The position numbers and the translations under genes are program-made. From Pseudomonas yamanorum (GTDB lineage Bacteria; Pseudomonadota; Gammaproteobacteria; Pseudomonadales; Pseudomonadaceae): a stretch of 64,000 nucleotides of DNA. The DNA lies in NCBI RefSeq assembly GCF_900105735.1, contig NZ_LT629793.1, forward strand, positions 5,456,001-5,520,000, written 5' to 3'. Shown here piece after piece: positions 36,118 to 44,823 of this stretch (position 1 is its first letter; the number at the start of each line of letters is the position of its first letter). The notes beneath the pieces are model-generated. The model made no database searches, had not been told where the DNA came from, and saw only the letters and a program-made list of their open reading frames with translations.

Positions 36118-37098
36118 TTATTTTTTGTTCTCGGTATCCGGGCTGACGATCATCAGCCACGGCGTAAAGGTTTTCAGCGTGATCGGCAGGGTTTGAGCCA
36201 GCATCTGCAAGGTGCGGTCGGTGTCATCCAGGGGAAGTACGGCCGAGACCTTGAGGTTCGCCAGTGCGGCTCGATCAAACTGCAAGCGGCCCGAACGGTG
36301 GCGGGCGATCTCATCCAACACTTCCGGCAACGGTCGGTTATCCACCACCAGTTGATGGCGGCGCCAGGTCCCATTGATGCTCGCCGTATCGATACTGCCG
36401 GAGAGACGCACGGCATCCTTGCTGAGCCGAGCCTGCGAGCCTGCGTCCACTTCCAGCGTCTGCTGGCCATTCGCGCTTTGGGCGGCAACGCGCGATTCGA
36501 GCATGCTCAGTACGGTGACATCACCTTCACGCCTGACCACAAACCGCGTACCCAGCGCACGCAGGGAGCCCTGGGCCGTCTGCACCACAAACGGACGGTC
36601 GCCATCGTGGGCCACTTCCACCAGGATCTCACCTTGCAGCAATTCGATGCGCCGCTGCCGGCTGTCGAAATGCAGGTTCGCCGCACTGATGCCGTTCAAG
36701 GTCAGCGTGGAGCCGTCCGCCAGGCGCAGGGTTTTCCATTCGCCGGGGCCGTTGTGTACATCGGCCATCCACTGTTGCGGGTAAGGGCTGTAGAGCAGCG
36801 CCGCGGCGGGAAGGGCCAGGCTGCAGGCCAATACCAACGCGCGGGCGTAATTTTTGCGGGCTTTCCCCTGCCGAGGAAAGGCCGCACTCAAGGCCGCCCG
36901 CGCCGGTGCTTTTTGCCCGCGCAGGGCCTGCATCCGCGCAATCACGTCTTCCATGCGCGCCGCTGAGGCTGCGTGCTGCGGTCCTTGCTGCTTCCAGCGC
37001 TCGAACGCCTGGCGCTGGGCCTCGCTCAATTCGCCTTCGTGCAGGCGAATCATCCATTCGGCGGCTTGTTCGTCGATCTGTTGGCGGGCGTCGGGCAT
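36118..37098 (-). CDS. FecR-family anti-sigma/sigma regulator
   Basis: This 326-residue inner-membrane regulator has an N-terminal DUF4880 domain (about 8-48: QAAEWMIRLHEGELSEAQRQ), one membrane helix (about 84-103), and a periplasmic FecR domain (GEWKTLRLADGSTLTLNGIS) with a C-terminal STN-like subdomain. It would bind the adjacent sigma factor and receive the signal from the receptor's STN domain. It follows the sigma gene after 7 nt. Confidence 0.94.
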   Translation of the reverse strand: MPDARQQIDEQAAEWMIRLHEGELSEAQRQAFERWKQQGPQHAASAARMEDVIARMQALRGQKAPARAALSAAFPRQGKARKNYARALVLACSLALPAAALLYSPYPQQWMADVHNGPGEWKTLRLADGSTLTLNGISAANLHFDSRQRRIELLQGEILVEVAHDGDRPFVVQTAQGSLRALGTRFVVRREGDVTVLSMLESRVAAQSANGQQTLEVDAGSQARLSKDAVRLSGSIDTASINGTWRRHQLVVDNRPLPEVLDEIARHRSGRLQFDRAALANLKVSAVLPLDDTDRTLQMLAQTLPITLKTFTPWLMIVSPDTENKK

Positions 37099-37105
37099 GC
37101 GCGGC

Positions 37106-37624
37106 TCAGATGTCCACGCTGTGGCTGCAATGCAGCAGGGCCTGGATCAAATACTTGCGTACCGTACGCTCCGACAATTTCAGGTGGCGGGCGATTTGCT
37201 GCTGGGTCAGGTCTTCGAGGTAATACAGCACAAACGCCTGACGCACGTTGTCGTGCATGCCTTCAAGAATGAAAGCGATGTGCTCAAGGGCTTCCAGGGT
37301 GGTGTGGATCTGTTCCGGCGACTGGAAACCCTCCAGGGTTTCCACCGTCAGCATCAATTCCTGAAGATAGGCGTGCTCAATCTGCTTGCGCCGGGCCTGG
37401 TCGATGACCAGCCGCCTGGCGGTGGTGCTCAAATAGGCGCGGGGTTCGCGAATACTGGTCACCGACTCTCGTGCGTGCAAAATCCGCGCGAAGGTGTCCT
37501 GCGCCACGTCGGCGGCATTGTGGGTACAGCCCAGTTTTCGGCGCAACCAAGTGAACAGCCAGCCGTGATGCGCGCTGTATAGCTCGGTAATCTCCCGTTG
37601 GAATGGCGGTTCACCCACAGACAT
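37106..37624 (-). CDS. FecI-type ECF sigma factor
   Basis: This 172-residue ECF sigma has region 2 (AADVAQDTFARILH, then EPRAYLSTTARRLVIDQARR) and region 4 (LTQQQIARHLKLSERTVRKYL). It belongs to the iron-starvation FecI group and heads a sigma/anti-sigma/receptor order. A Fur-type box lies upstream, so iron should repress it. Confidence 0.95.
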   Translation of the reverse strand: MSVGEPPFQREITELYSAHHGWLFTWLRRKLGCTHNAADVAQDTFARILHARESVTSIREPRAYLSTTARRLVIDQARRKQIEHAYLQELMLTVETLEGFQSPEQIHTTLEALEHIAFILEGMHDNVRQAFVLYYLEDLTQQQIARHLKLSERTVRKYLIQALLHCSHSVDI

Positions 37625-37644
37625 AAGGCGCGGTCCAGGTGTTA

Positions 37645-37663
37645 TTGAGAATAATTGTTAATT
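37645..37663 (-). promoter_or_regulatory. Candidate Fur box upstream of the FecI-type gene
   Basis: TTGAGAATAATTGTTAATT (37645-37663, plus strand) resembles the 19-bp Fur consensus, with GAGAATAATT matching known Pseudomonas boxes. It lies 21-39 nt before the sigma-factor ATG, where it would cover the promoter. Predicted effect: iron-dependent repression of sigma and anti-sigma. Confidence 0.75.
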
Positions 37664-37776
37664 GTGGGGCCAAGGCTTGTGCAAACGCAATAGACTCGCG
37701 TTTGCGCCCAAAGCGCCGGTTTTGCGGGGTTCGCAGGGGCTAAGGCAAAATATTTTGAATAAATTGCATTTAAATC

Positions 37777-37804
37777 ATGACATTACGAAAAATTGCTATA
37801 GAAT
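37777..37804 (+). promoter_or_regulatory. Promoter of tRNA-Val/Asp operon, copy 2
   Basis: ATGACA (37777-37782), a 16-nt spacer and TAGAAT (37799-37804) are followed by a GC-rich discriminator. The upstream sequence is AT-rich and unrelated to that of copy 1; homology between the copies begins at the -10 box. Confidence 0.65.
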
Positions 37805-37825
37805 GCGCCCCACACCGAAAGTGAA

Positions 37826-37901
37826 GGGTGATTAGCTCAGCTGGGAGAGCGTCTGCCTTACAAGCAGAATGTCGGCGGTTCGATCCCGTCATCACCCACC
37901 A
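37826..37901 (+). tRNA. tRNA-Val (anticodon TAC), copy 2
   Basis: This 76-nt gene is identical to the copy at 33297. Confidence 0.98.
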
Positions 37902-37920
37902 TTCGCTTTATGTGTTACGC

Positions 37921-37997
37921 GCAGCGGTAGTTCAGTCGGTTAGAATACCGGCCTGTCACGCCGGGGGTCGCGGGTTCGAGTCCCGTCCGCTGCGCCA
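37921..37997 (+). tRNA. tRNA-Asp (anticodon GTC), copy 2
   Basis: This 77-nt gene is identical to the copy at 33393; the linker to tRNA-Val is 19 nt here instead of 20. Confidence 0.98.
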
Positions 37998-38036
37998 TAT
38001 TCGGTCACCTGGAACGCTGAACGCCAGGTACCACGG

Positions 38037-38063
38037 AAAGCCCGCTCATTGAGCGGGCTTTTT
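38037..38063 (+). terminator. Terminator of tRNA-Val/Asp operon, copy 2
   Basis: It has the same 11-bp stem and T-run as in copy 1. It also faces the end of the convergent phosphotransferase gene. Confidence 0.9.
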
Positions 38064-38081
38064 GCTGTCTGGGGTTTGGGT

Positions 38082-38852
38082 TTAGAAGAACTCGTCCAGC
38101 AAACAGTAGAACGCGATGCGCTGCTCATCGGGTTCGACGCCGTATTGCTCGAAGAACGGCGCCACCCAGGCCGCTCCGAGATTGCGCTCGATGCTGCGGG
38201 CCGCGAGTGCAAGGTCCTGATAACGGTCACTGATGCCCAGGCGACCGCAGTCAATGAAACCACTGAAGTGATCGCCCTCAGCCATGAAGTTTGGCAGGCA
38301 GGCATCGCCGTGGGTCACCACCAGGTCATGGGCGGCGGGTCGGGTCGACAGCAGTTCGGCGAATACATCCGTGGCGGTTCGGCCCAGGCGTTGATCGTCG
38401 AAGTCGGTCTCGTCAACCAGCCCTGCGTTCACGCGATTACCGGCGGCCGCAATACGGTGTTCCAGTGAGTGGTCGAACGGGCACTGTGCAACCGGAACCT
38501 GATGCAGGCTGCGCAGTGCGCTCGCCACCAGGGCAATGACCTGCGGCGCAGACAAGTCGCTGGCGCTGGCCAGATCCTGCCCGGGCACGGCGGTCATCAG
38601 CAGCCAGTGACGATGGTTTTCCGTCAGCTCATCCAGCACGCCAGGCCCTGGCAGGTTCCATTGCTGGAGCCAGCGCAGCCGCTCGATCTCGTCGGGCAAC
38701 TCGGCGTGTGGGCCGATGGGCTCGGATTTCAGGAACAGGTCCTCACCGTTGTCACGGAGCAGGCGGAAGACGTCGGCTCCCGACTCGCCAATGGTCTGTG
38801 GCTCGATGAGGGCGTTGGGGAATTGGTCACGCCATTTTTTTGGAATAGTCAT
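38082..38852 (-). CDS. Aminoglycoside O-phosphotransferase, APH(3') type
   Basis: This 256-residue kinase has the APH catalytic loop H181-G-D183-x4-N188 (HGDACLPNF) and metal-binding D201 in FIDCGRLG, then RYQDLALAARSIE, closely following the APH(3')-II pattern. It would phosphorylate the 3'-hydroxyl of kanamycin-like aminoglycosides, or an unknown natural substrate. Chromosomal APH(3') genes occur in Pseudomonas. Its start lies inside the end of the upstream MFS gene (26-nt overlap) with GGAAG 9 nt before the ATG, so the two are co-expressed. Confidence 0.9.
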   Translation of the reverse strand: MTIPKKWRDQFPNALIEPQTIGESGADVFRLLRDNGEDLFLKSEPIGPHAELPDEIERLRWLQQWNLPGPGVLDELTENHRHWLLMTAVPGQDLASASDLSAPQVIALVASALRSLHQVPVAQCPFDHSLEHRIAAAGNRVNAGLVDETDFDDQRLGRTATDVFAELLSTRPAAHDLVVTHGDACLPNFMAEGDHFSGFIDCGRLGISDRYQDLALAARSIERNLGAAWVAPFFEQYGVEPDEQRIAFYCLLDEFF

Positions 38853-40365
38853 GCGCGCATTCTTCCATTTTCTTCATATCGCTTCCATCCGCCGCCCCCT
38901 GGCGCCGTAAAAACACAAAGACCACCAAGGACGTGACCAGCGTGAAACCAGCCAGTAGTTGTAGCAATGTGTTGAACCCGGCCGTGTAGGCCGCTCGCAA
39001 TTCGGCCAGTGGAATTATTGTGCCGGCCTGCAGGATATCGCCCATCACCAGCGCCTGGGCAACCACCGAAACATCCGCCGCTGCGCTTCCGCGCAAGTGG
39101 TGCGCAACCAACGCGCCCAATACCGCCATCGTGATCGCCAGCGCCACGCCTTCACTGGCCACGCGGGTGGTATTGAAAATCCCCGCCGCCATTCCCGCAC
39201 GCTCCTTGGGCACCACGCTGATCGCCAAACCATCCATCAAGCCCCACGGCAGCCCGGTGCCGATTCCGATGACCAGCATCGCAGCGACAGTCTGTCCAGG
39301 CTGGTCGGCCAGGCTTAATCCCCACAGGCCCACCGCCGCGATCAGCAAGCCAATGGCGCACAACACACCTGCCGACAGCCAGCGCGTGAGCGATGCGGCG
39401 ATCATCGGCACCACCAGCATCGGTGCCGATAACGCGAGCATCATCAACCCCGCGTCCAGCGCGCTAGCGCCTTCCACACCGATAAACCGCAGGGGCAGCA
39501 ACACGATCAGCACGATGTAGCAGTAACAGGTACCGATCGGCAGGAGCTGCACGCCAATAAACCGCGGGAAGCGAAACAGCCGCAGCTCCAGCATTGGTTG
39601 GCTGGAGCGGTTTTCGACGAGGACAAACACCAGCAAAAACACCGCCGCAGCGATCAGCAGGGCATCAACCAGCGGCGAGGTCCAGCCGTGCTCCGGCGCG
39701 AGGATCACCGCTGTGGTCAGGGCCACCAGCATCGCGGAAAACGTCAGTACACCAGCGGTGTCCAGCCGCAGCGCTTGCGGGTCGCGGCTTTCACGCATTT
39801 TGGGCGCGGCAAACAGCAGCGAAATACCGGCCAATAATGCAGTGCCGAGAAAAATCGAGCGCCAGCCCCAGTGCTCGATCAGCACCCCCGACAGCAATGG
39901 CCCAAACGCCAGGCCTGCACCAAACGTTGTGCCTAGCAAGCTGAAGGCGCGAGTACGGGCATGGCCGTCAAACTCCTGGGCCAGCGCCGCACAGCCACTG
40001 GCCAGTGCCGTAGCTGCCGCGACGCCCTGCACACCACGCAACACATCCAGCCAGAAAATCCCCGGTGCCACTGCCAGCAGCAAGGAGACCAGGGTAAACA
40101 GCGCCATGCCCCACAAGAACAGACGCTTTCTCCCATACAGGTCGGCGAGGGTTCCGGCGGCCATCAACAGGCTGCCGAAGCTCAGCATGAACGCATTGGT
40201 GATCCACGCCAACTGACTTGGCTGGGCGGCAAATGCCTGGCCGATAAAAGGCGTGGCGACGGCGCCACCGGTAAAGCTCATGGGCAATACCAGGGCCGCC
40301 AGGCAAATCGCGGCCAGGATGGAATATCGGCCATGGGCGGGCGCAGATTTGGTTGTCGTGTTCAT
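38827..40365 (-). CDS. MFS drug-efflux transporter, DHA2 (14-TM) type
   Basis: This 512-residue protein has the 14-helix QacA/EmrB-like layout, with motif A GTLADLYGRKRLFLWG and the antiporter motif C-like LLGTTFGAGLAFGPLLSGVL. It is transcribed divergently from a LysR regulator and overlaps the aminoglycoside phosphotransferase gene. A drug-antiporter role is likely; the substrate is unknown. Confidence 0.92.
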   Translation of the reverse strand: MNTTTKSAPAHGRYSILAAICLAALVLPMSFTGGAVATPFIGQAFAAQPSQLAWITNAFMLSFGSLLMAAGTLADLYGRKRLFLWGMALFTLVSLLLAVAPGIFWLDVLRGVQGVAAATALASGCAALAQEFDGHARTRAFSLLGTTFGAGLAFGPLLSGVLIEHWGWRSIFLGTALLAGISLLFAAPKMRESRDPQALRLDTAGVLTFSAMLVALTTAVILAPEHGWTSPLVDALLIAAAVFLLVFVLVENRSSQPMLELRLFRFPRFIGVQLLPIGTCYCYIVLIVLLPLRFIGVEGASALDAGLMMLALSAPMLVVPMIAASLTRWLSAGVLCAIGLLIAAVGLWGLSLADQPGQTVAAMLVIGIGTGLPWGLMDGLAISVVPKERAGMAAGIFNTTRVASEGVALAITMAVLGALVAHHLRGSAAADVSVVAQALVMGDILQAGTIIPLAELRAAYTAGFNTLLQLLAGFTLVTSLVVFVFLRRQGAADGSDMKKMEECAHDYSKKMA

Positions 40366-40470
40366 AGGGCATTCCCGCGAGTCTGAAGATTAAAAAGACT
40401 CTAATCAGGATGCAATCACGGATAAACGGGCTTACATTCCGTTCATAGCGGACTGGATGGATGTAATGAC

Positions 40471-41394
40471 GTGACTGATAACTTGAGCGGCGTGATCGCC
40501 TTTGTAAAAACGGCAGAGGCCCTGAGTTTCACCGGTGCAGCCCGGGCGATGGGGATTTCCGCCTCGGCGGTGGGCAAGAATGTCGCCAAGCTTGAGGCGT
40601 CACTGAGTGTGCGGCTGTTGCACCGCAGCACCCGCAAGGTCAGCCTCACCGCCGAAGGCCAATTATTCTACGAGCGCAGTCGGAAAATTCTCGACGACCT
40701 GCAAGACGCCCGCGCCATGCTTTCCCATGCGATGCAGGCACCCCGGGGCAAACTGCGGGTCAGCCTGCCCACCATCGGTTATCGCTTTCTCTTTCCGCAC
40801 ATGATGGCGTTCCGCAAAGCCTACCCCGAGATCGAACTGGAGCTGGATTTCAACGACCATCTGGTGGATGTGATAGAGGAGGGCTTCGACGTGGTCATCC
40901 GCAGCGGCGGCCTGGCGGATTCGACCCTGATGGCCCGCAAGCTGGGGCCGTTCAGATTTGTACTGTGCGCATCGCCCGAGTACCTGCGGGCCAACGGCCG
41001 GCCAAAGTCCCTGAGCGACTTGGAGCATCACCCGTGTTTGCGTTACCGCTTCGCCACCACCGGAAAAATCATGGACTGGACCTTATCCGCCAACCCGGCC
41101 ATCACCCAATTGCGCCTGCCCACCGCCCTGACTTTGAACAATATGGAAGCCATGCTCCGGGCTGCGATGGACGGCCATGGCATTGCCTACGTGCCGGACT
41201 TCCTGGCCCGCGAAGCACTCGCCGAGGGCCAGCTGGAAACCGTGCTCGACGGCCATTCCGATGACCAGGGTCAGTTCTGGGCCCTGTGGCCATCCAGCCG
41301 GCACCTCTCGCCGAAAATTCGCGTGTTTGTCGATTTCGCCGCCGCGCATCTGTTCACAAGCCCACCAGTCGGTAGCCCACCTGCAACTCGGTGA
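40471..41394 (+). CDS. LysR-family transcriptional regulator
   Basis: This 307-residue LysR protein has a winged helix at about 5-62 (FVKTAEALSFTGAARAMG, SVRLLHRSTRKVSL) and an effector-binding domain. GTG 40471 is the first in-frame start and has GGATG upstream. It is divergent from the MFS/phosphotransferase operon (105-bp gap) and probably controls it. Its 3' end overlaps the convergent kdpE gene by 41 nt. Confidence 0.9.
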   Translation: MTDNLSGVIAFVKTAEALSFTGAARAMGISASAVGKNVAKLEASLSVRLLHRSTRKVSLTAEGQLFYERSRKILDDLQDARAMLSHAMQAPRGKLRVSLPTIGYRFLFPHMMAFRKAYPEIELELDFNDHLVDVIEEGFDVVIRSGGLADSTLMARKLGPFRFVLCASPEYLRANGRPKSLSDLEHHPCLRYRFATTGKIMDWTLSANPAITQLRLPTALTLNNMEAMLRAAMDGHGIAYVPDFLAREALAEGQLETVLDGHSDDQGQFWALWPSSRHLSPKIRVFVDFAAAHLFTSPPVGSPPATR

Positions 41395-42046
41395 TGAAGT
41401 ACTGCGGCTGGGCCGGGTCGGCCTCCAGCTTCTGCCGCAGATGCGCCATATGCACCCGCAGATAGTGGGCGCGGTCCACGTAGTCCAGTCCCCACACTTC
41501 AAGCAATAACTGCCGATGGGTGAGCACCCGGCTCTGCCCGCGAATCATCGCGCACAGCAGGCGGTATTCGATGGGCGTCAGGTGCACCGGCAGGCCTTGG
41601 CGCCACACTTCATGGGTCGCCAGGTCCACCTCAATCTCGCCAAATGCCACCTTGCTGGTGGCCGCCACGGTGCCGGTTTGCCCGTGCCGACGCAGTTGCG
41701 CACGGATGCGCGCCAGCAACTCGGGCACGCCGAAGGGTTTGGTCAGGTAGTCATCGGCGCCGGCGTCCAGGGCGGCGACTTTTTCCTCTTCGCGATCCCG
41801 CGCCGACAACACCAGGATCGGCACCGCCAGCCATCCCCGCAGTTCGCTGATCAACTGTTTGCCGTCGCCGTCCGGCAGGCCGAGGTCGACGATCACCAGG
41901 TCCGGCTGGCGGCTGGAGGCGTGGATCAACGCGCGCTTGACGCTGTCGGCCTCGAACACCTGGAAGCCCTCGTCCTGCAGGGCGATGCCGACAAAACGGC
42001 GGATATTGGCCTCGTCTTCAACAATCAGAATGCGTGCAGTGCTCAT
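41354..42046 (-). CDS. kdpE: Response regulator KdpE
   Basis: This 230-residue OmpR-type regulator has an N-terminal receiver (phospho-acceptor Asp in VIVDLGLPDGDG, switch lysine in DDYLTKPFG) and a C-terminal winged helix (LTPIEYRLLCAMIR, VHMAHLRQKLE). It is encoded directly after kdpD with a 4-nt overlap and activates the kdp operon under potassium limitation. Confidence 0.96.
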   Translation of the reverse strand: MSTARILIVEDEANIRRFVGIALQDEGFQVFEADSVKRALIHASSRQPDLVIVDLGLPDGDGKQLISELRGWLAVPILVLSARDREEEKVAALDAGADDYLTKPFGVPELLARIRAQLRRHGQTGTVAATSKVAFGEIEVDLATHEVWRQGLPVHLTPIEYRLLCAMIRGQSRVLTHRQLLLEVWGLDYVDRAHYLRVHMAHLRQKLEADPAQPQYFITELQVGYRLVGL

Positions 42047-44694
42047 AGGGCGTCCATTGGGGGCGGAGTACCCGCCGGTAAAGTGATGACGAAATGCAGG
42101 CCGCGCTCGCTGCCGGGCATGGCTTCGATGCGCCCGCCGTGGGCTTCGACGATGCGTTTGGCCAGGGCCAGCCCCAGGCCGATCCCGGCGACCGAGGACT
42201 CCTGCTGGCCACGGGCAAACGGTTCGAACAGATTGGCCGGCGCGCTGCCCGTGCCGGTGTCGCTGACTTCCAGCAGGATGTTGTCCGAAACGGCGCGTGC
42301 GGCCACGGTAATGACCGTGCCCGGCGGGGTGTACTTGGCGGCGTTGTCCAGCAGGTTGACCAGCACCCGTTCGATCAGCAGCGCATCGACTTCCACCAGC
42401 GGTAATTGCGGGTCCAGCGTCGTATTCACCACATGCCGGGCCAGTGGCTCACGCAACTGGCGCAGGGCGCTGCCGACGATCTCTTCCAGCAAATGCCATT
42501 GCCGGTTGAGCCGCACGCCGCGCTCTTGCATGCGGGCCATGTCCAGCAGGTTTTCGATCAGGCGTTGCATTGAGGTCGCCTGCTCATGAATACCGTGCAG
42601 CAACTCGGTCAGCGGCCCCGGCGGCGCATGGGGCAGGGCGGTGTCGGCGGCGCCGATCAGGGTGGTCAAGGGCGTGCGCAAGTCGTGGGAAATCGCCGCG
42701 AGCAAGGTGTTGCGCATCTTCTCGCCTTCCATCTGCACCAACGTGCTTTGCGCCACTTCGACGAAGTGCACGCGCTCCAGGGCAATCGCCAGCTGGCTCA
42801 TGCAGGCTTCCAGCAGGCGGCGTTCTTCGGGCTCGTTGAGGCGTTCGCTTTGCGCCAGTTCCAGCACCAGCACACCGCGCACGCGCATCGGGGCCTTGAG
42901 TGGCAGATAGCACCCCTTGGCGGCGGACAAGGTGTCGGTGCCCTGGCCGGCGGATTGGCCGTGGTCGTAGGTCCATTGGGCGATGCTGTCGTCGATCGGC
43001 AGCCCGCCTGCGCCCACGCTGTGCACGCCGTCGGCGGCGTCCGGCAAGGCCAGGCCTACCCGTGCCTCGAACACGCCGCTGAAGGTGCGCAGCGCCACTT
43101 CGCTGATCTGCTCCACGGTCAAGGCGGCCGACAGATCCCGGGCCAGGCGTGCCAGGGACGTGGCGCGGCGTTCTCGCGCGGCGGCGGTGCGCGCTTCGTG
43201 GCGCAGGCGCGCGGTAAGTTGCCCGGTGATCAGCGCGATGCCGAGCATCAACGCGAAGGTGAAGAAATACTGGGTGTCGTTGACAGTAAACGAGTAGCGC
43301 GGCTGGACGAAAAAGAAGTCGAAACACAGCACCGCGAGCATCGCTGCCCACACGCCGGGGCCGCGTCCAAACCGCAGGGCCACCAGCACCACCGTGAGCA
43401 GGAACAGCATCACCACGTTGGCCAGGTCGAACACCTGAAGCAGCAGCGCGGCGATGGCGCTGGCGGTGAAACAGGCGAGGGTGGCCCAGAGGTAGGCGAG
43501 GGTCCGGCCGGGGGCGGGCGCGGTTTTTTCAATGACCGGGACAGTGCCCGGCAGTACGCCATGGGCGATCACAATCTGGTCGATCTGCGGATGGTGTCGG
43601 CTGATCCGGTCGCCCACCGACTGGTGCCAGAACCGCCACGCCCGGCGCGGGTGATGGCCGAGTACCAGGCGATTGGCGTTGTGTTCCCGGGCGCAGGCGG
43701 CCAGTGCTTCGGCGACGTCCATGCCCGGCAGCGTAGCGGTGTCGGCGCCAAATTCGCTGGCCAGGGCCAGGGTTTTCATCGCCGTAAGATAACGCTTGGC
43801 ACCGCGACCCTGGGCGGAGGCGACGTGCACCACGATCCAGTCCGCCTCGAGCTTTTGCGCCAGACGCGCGGCTTCGCGCACCAGACGCTCATCGCCGGCG
43901 TCACCGGCCACGCCTACCAGCAATCGCTCGCGGGCGGGCCACAGGGTCTTGATCGACTGTTCGCGGCGGTACACGCGCATCTGCGTGTCGACCCGGTCGG
44001 CGGTGCGGCGCAGGGCCAGTTCCCGCAGGGCCAACAGGTTGCCCTTGCGAAAAAAGTGCCGCGAAGCGCGCTCGGCTTGGGGACCCAGGTACACCTTGCC
44101 GTCCTTCAAGCGTTGCAGCAGATCATCCGGCGGCAGGTCCACCACGACCACTTCGTGGGCGTTGTCGAACACGTGGTCCGGTACGGTTTCCCGCACGCGA
44201 ATGCCGATGATCCCACTCACCAGATCGTTAAGGCTTTCCAGGTGCTGGACGTTGAGGGTGGTCCACACATCGATGCCGGCGCTGAGCAGCTCTTCCACGT
44301 CTTGCCAGCGTTTCGGGTGGCGTGAGCCGGGCACGTTGCTGTGGGCCAGTTCATCCACCAGCAGCACGGCGGGATGGCGTTGCAGGGCGGCGTCGAGGTC
44401 GAATTCGGTGAGGGCAAAGTCGCGGTGAAGACGGTGGGCCCGGGGCAGTTGTTCGAGACCGTTGAGCAGGTCGGCGGTTTCCTGGCGGCCGTGGGTTTCC
44501 ACCACGCCGGCGAGTACGTCGCGCCCCAGGCCGACTTCCCGTTGCGCCGCGTCGAGCATGGCGCAGGTCTTGCCCACTCCGGCGTTGGAGCCGAAGTAGA
44601 TACGCAGTTTGCCGCGCAAGGCGGCCTGTTCTTCCTGCTGGACCCGGGCGAGGAGGGCGTCGGGGTCGGGGCGTTCTTCGTTTAATGCGGGCAT
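42043..44694 (-). CDS. kdpD: Sensor histidine kinase KdpD
   Basis: This 883-residue sensor has the N-terminal KdpD domain with Walker A GSNAGVGKT, a USP-like domain, four membrane helices (near the middle: ATLACFTASAIAALLLQVF and following), a GAF domain, a HisKA box with the phospho-histidine in AISHDLRTPLT and an HATPase domain (NLLDNAAKYTPPG). ATG 44694 is chosen because CCAGGA precedes it; a TTG at 44709 is in frame but poorer. It senses low potassium and phosphorylates KdpE. Confidence 0.96.
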   Translation of the reverse strand: MPALNEERPDPDALLARVQQEEQAALRGKLRIYFGSNAGVGKTCAMLDAAQREVGLGRDVLAGVVETHGRQETADLLNGLEQLPRAHRLHRDFALTEFDLDAALQRHPAVLLVDELAHSNVPGSRHPKRWQDVEELLSAGIDVWTTLNVQHLESLNDLVSGIIGIRVRETVPDHVFDNAHEVVVVDLPPDDLLQRLKDGKVYLGPQAERASRHFFRKGNLLALRELALRRTADRVDTQMRVYRREQSIKTLWPARERLLVGVAGDAGDERLVREAARLAQKLEADWIVVHVASAQGRGAKRYLTAMKTLALASEFGADTATLPGMDVAEALAACAREHNANRLVLGHHPRRAWRFWHQSVGDRISRHHPQIDQIVIAHGVLPGTVPVIEKTAPAPGRTLAYLWATLACFTASAIAALLLQVFDLANVVMLFLLTVVLVALRFGRGPGVWAAMLAVLCFDFFFVQPRYSFTVNDTQYFFTFALMLGIALITGQLTARLRHEARTAAARERRATSLARLARDLSAALTVEQISEVALRTFSGVFEARVGLALPDAADGVHSVGAGGLPIDDSIAQWTYDHGQSAGQGTDTLSAAKGCYLPLKAPMRVRGVLVLELAQSERLNEPEERRLLEACMSQLAIALERVHFVEVAQSTLVQMEGEKMRNTLLAAISHDLRTPLTTLIGAADTALPHAPPGPLTELLHGIHEQATSMQRLIENLLDMARMQERGVRLNRQWHLLEEIVGSALRQLREPLARHVVNTTLDPQLPLVEVDALLIERVLVNLLDNAAKYTPPGTVITVAARAVSDNILLEVSDTGTGSAPANLFEPFARGQQESSVAGIGLGLALAKRIVEAHGGRIEAMPGSERGLHFVITLPAGTPPPMDAL

Positions 44695-44718
44695 GTCATT
44701 CCTGGTCAATGCGGTTCA

Positions 44719-44811
44719 ATTGTGGGAGCGGGCTTGCTCGCGAAAGCGGTGTATCAGTGACAGATGAGTTGGCTGACACACCGCATTCGCGAGCAAGCCC
44801 GTTCCCACATT
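44719..44811. repeat. Paired inverted REP elements between kdpB and kdpD
   Basis: Two inverted REP cores (GTGGGAGCGGGCTTGCTCGC at 44722-44741, complement ending near 44808 with one changed base) fill most of the 129-nt gap between kdpB and kdpD. As RNA hairpins inside the operon they could separate expression of the pump from that of the sensor pair. Confidence 0.85.
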
Positions 44812-44823
44812 GGGTTTGCGGCG

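Larger units (their letters stand above)
37799..38078. repeat. Direct repeat unit 2 (tRNA-Val/Asp operon duplication)
   Basis: This is a near-identical partner of 33270-33550 in the same orientation. It ends at CTGGGGTTTG, four nucleotides before the stop codon of the aminoglycoside phosphotransferase gene. Confidence 0.9.
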
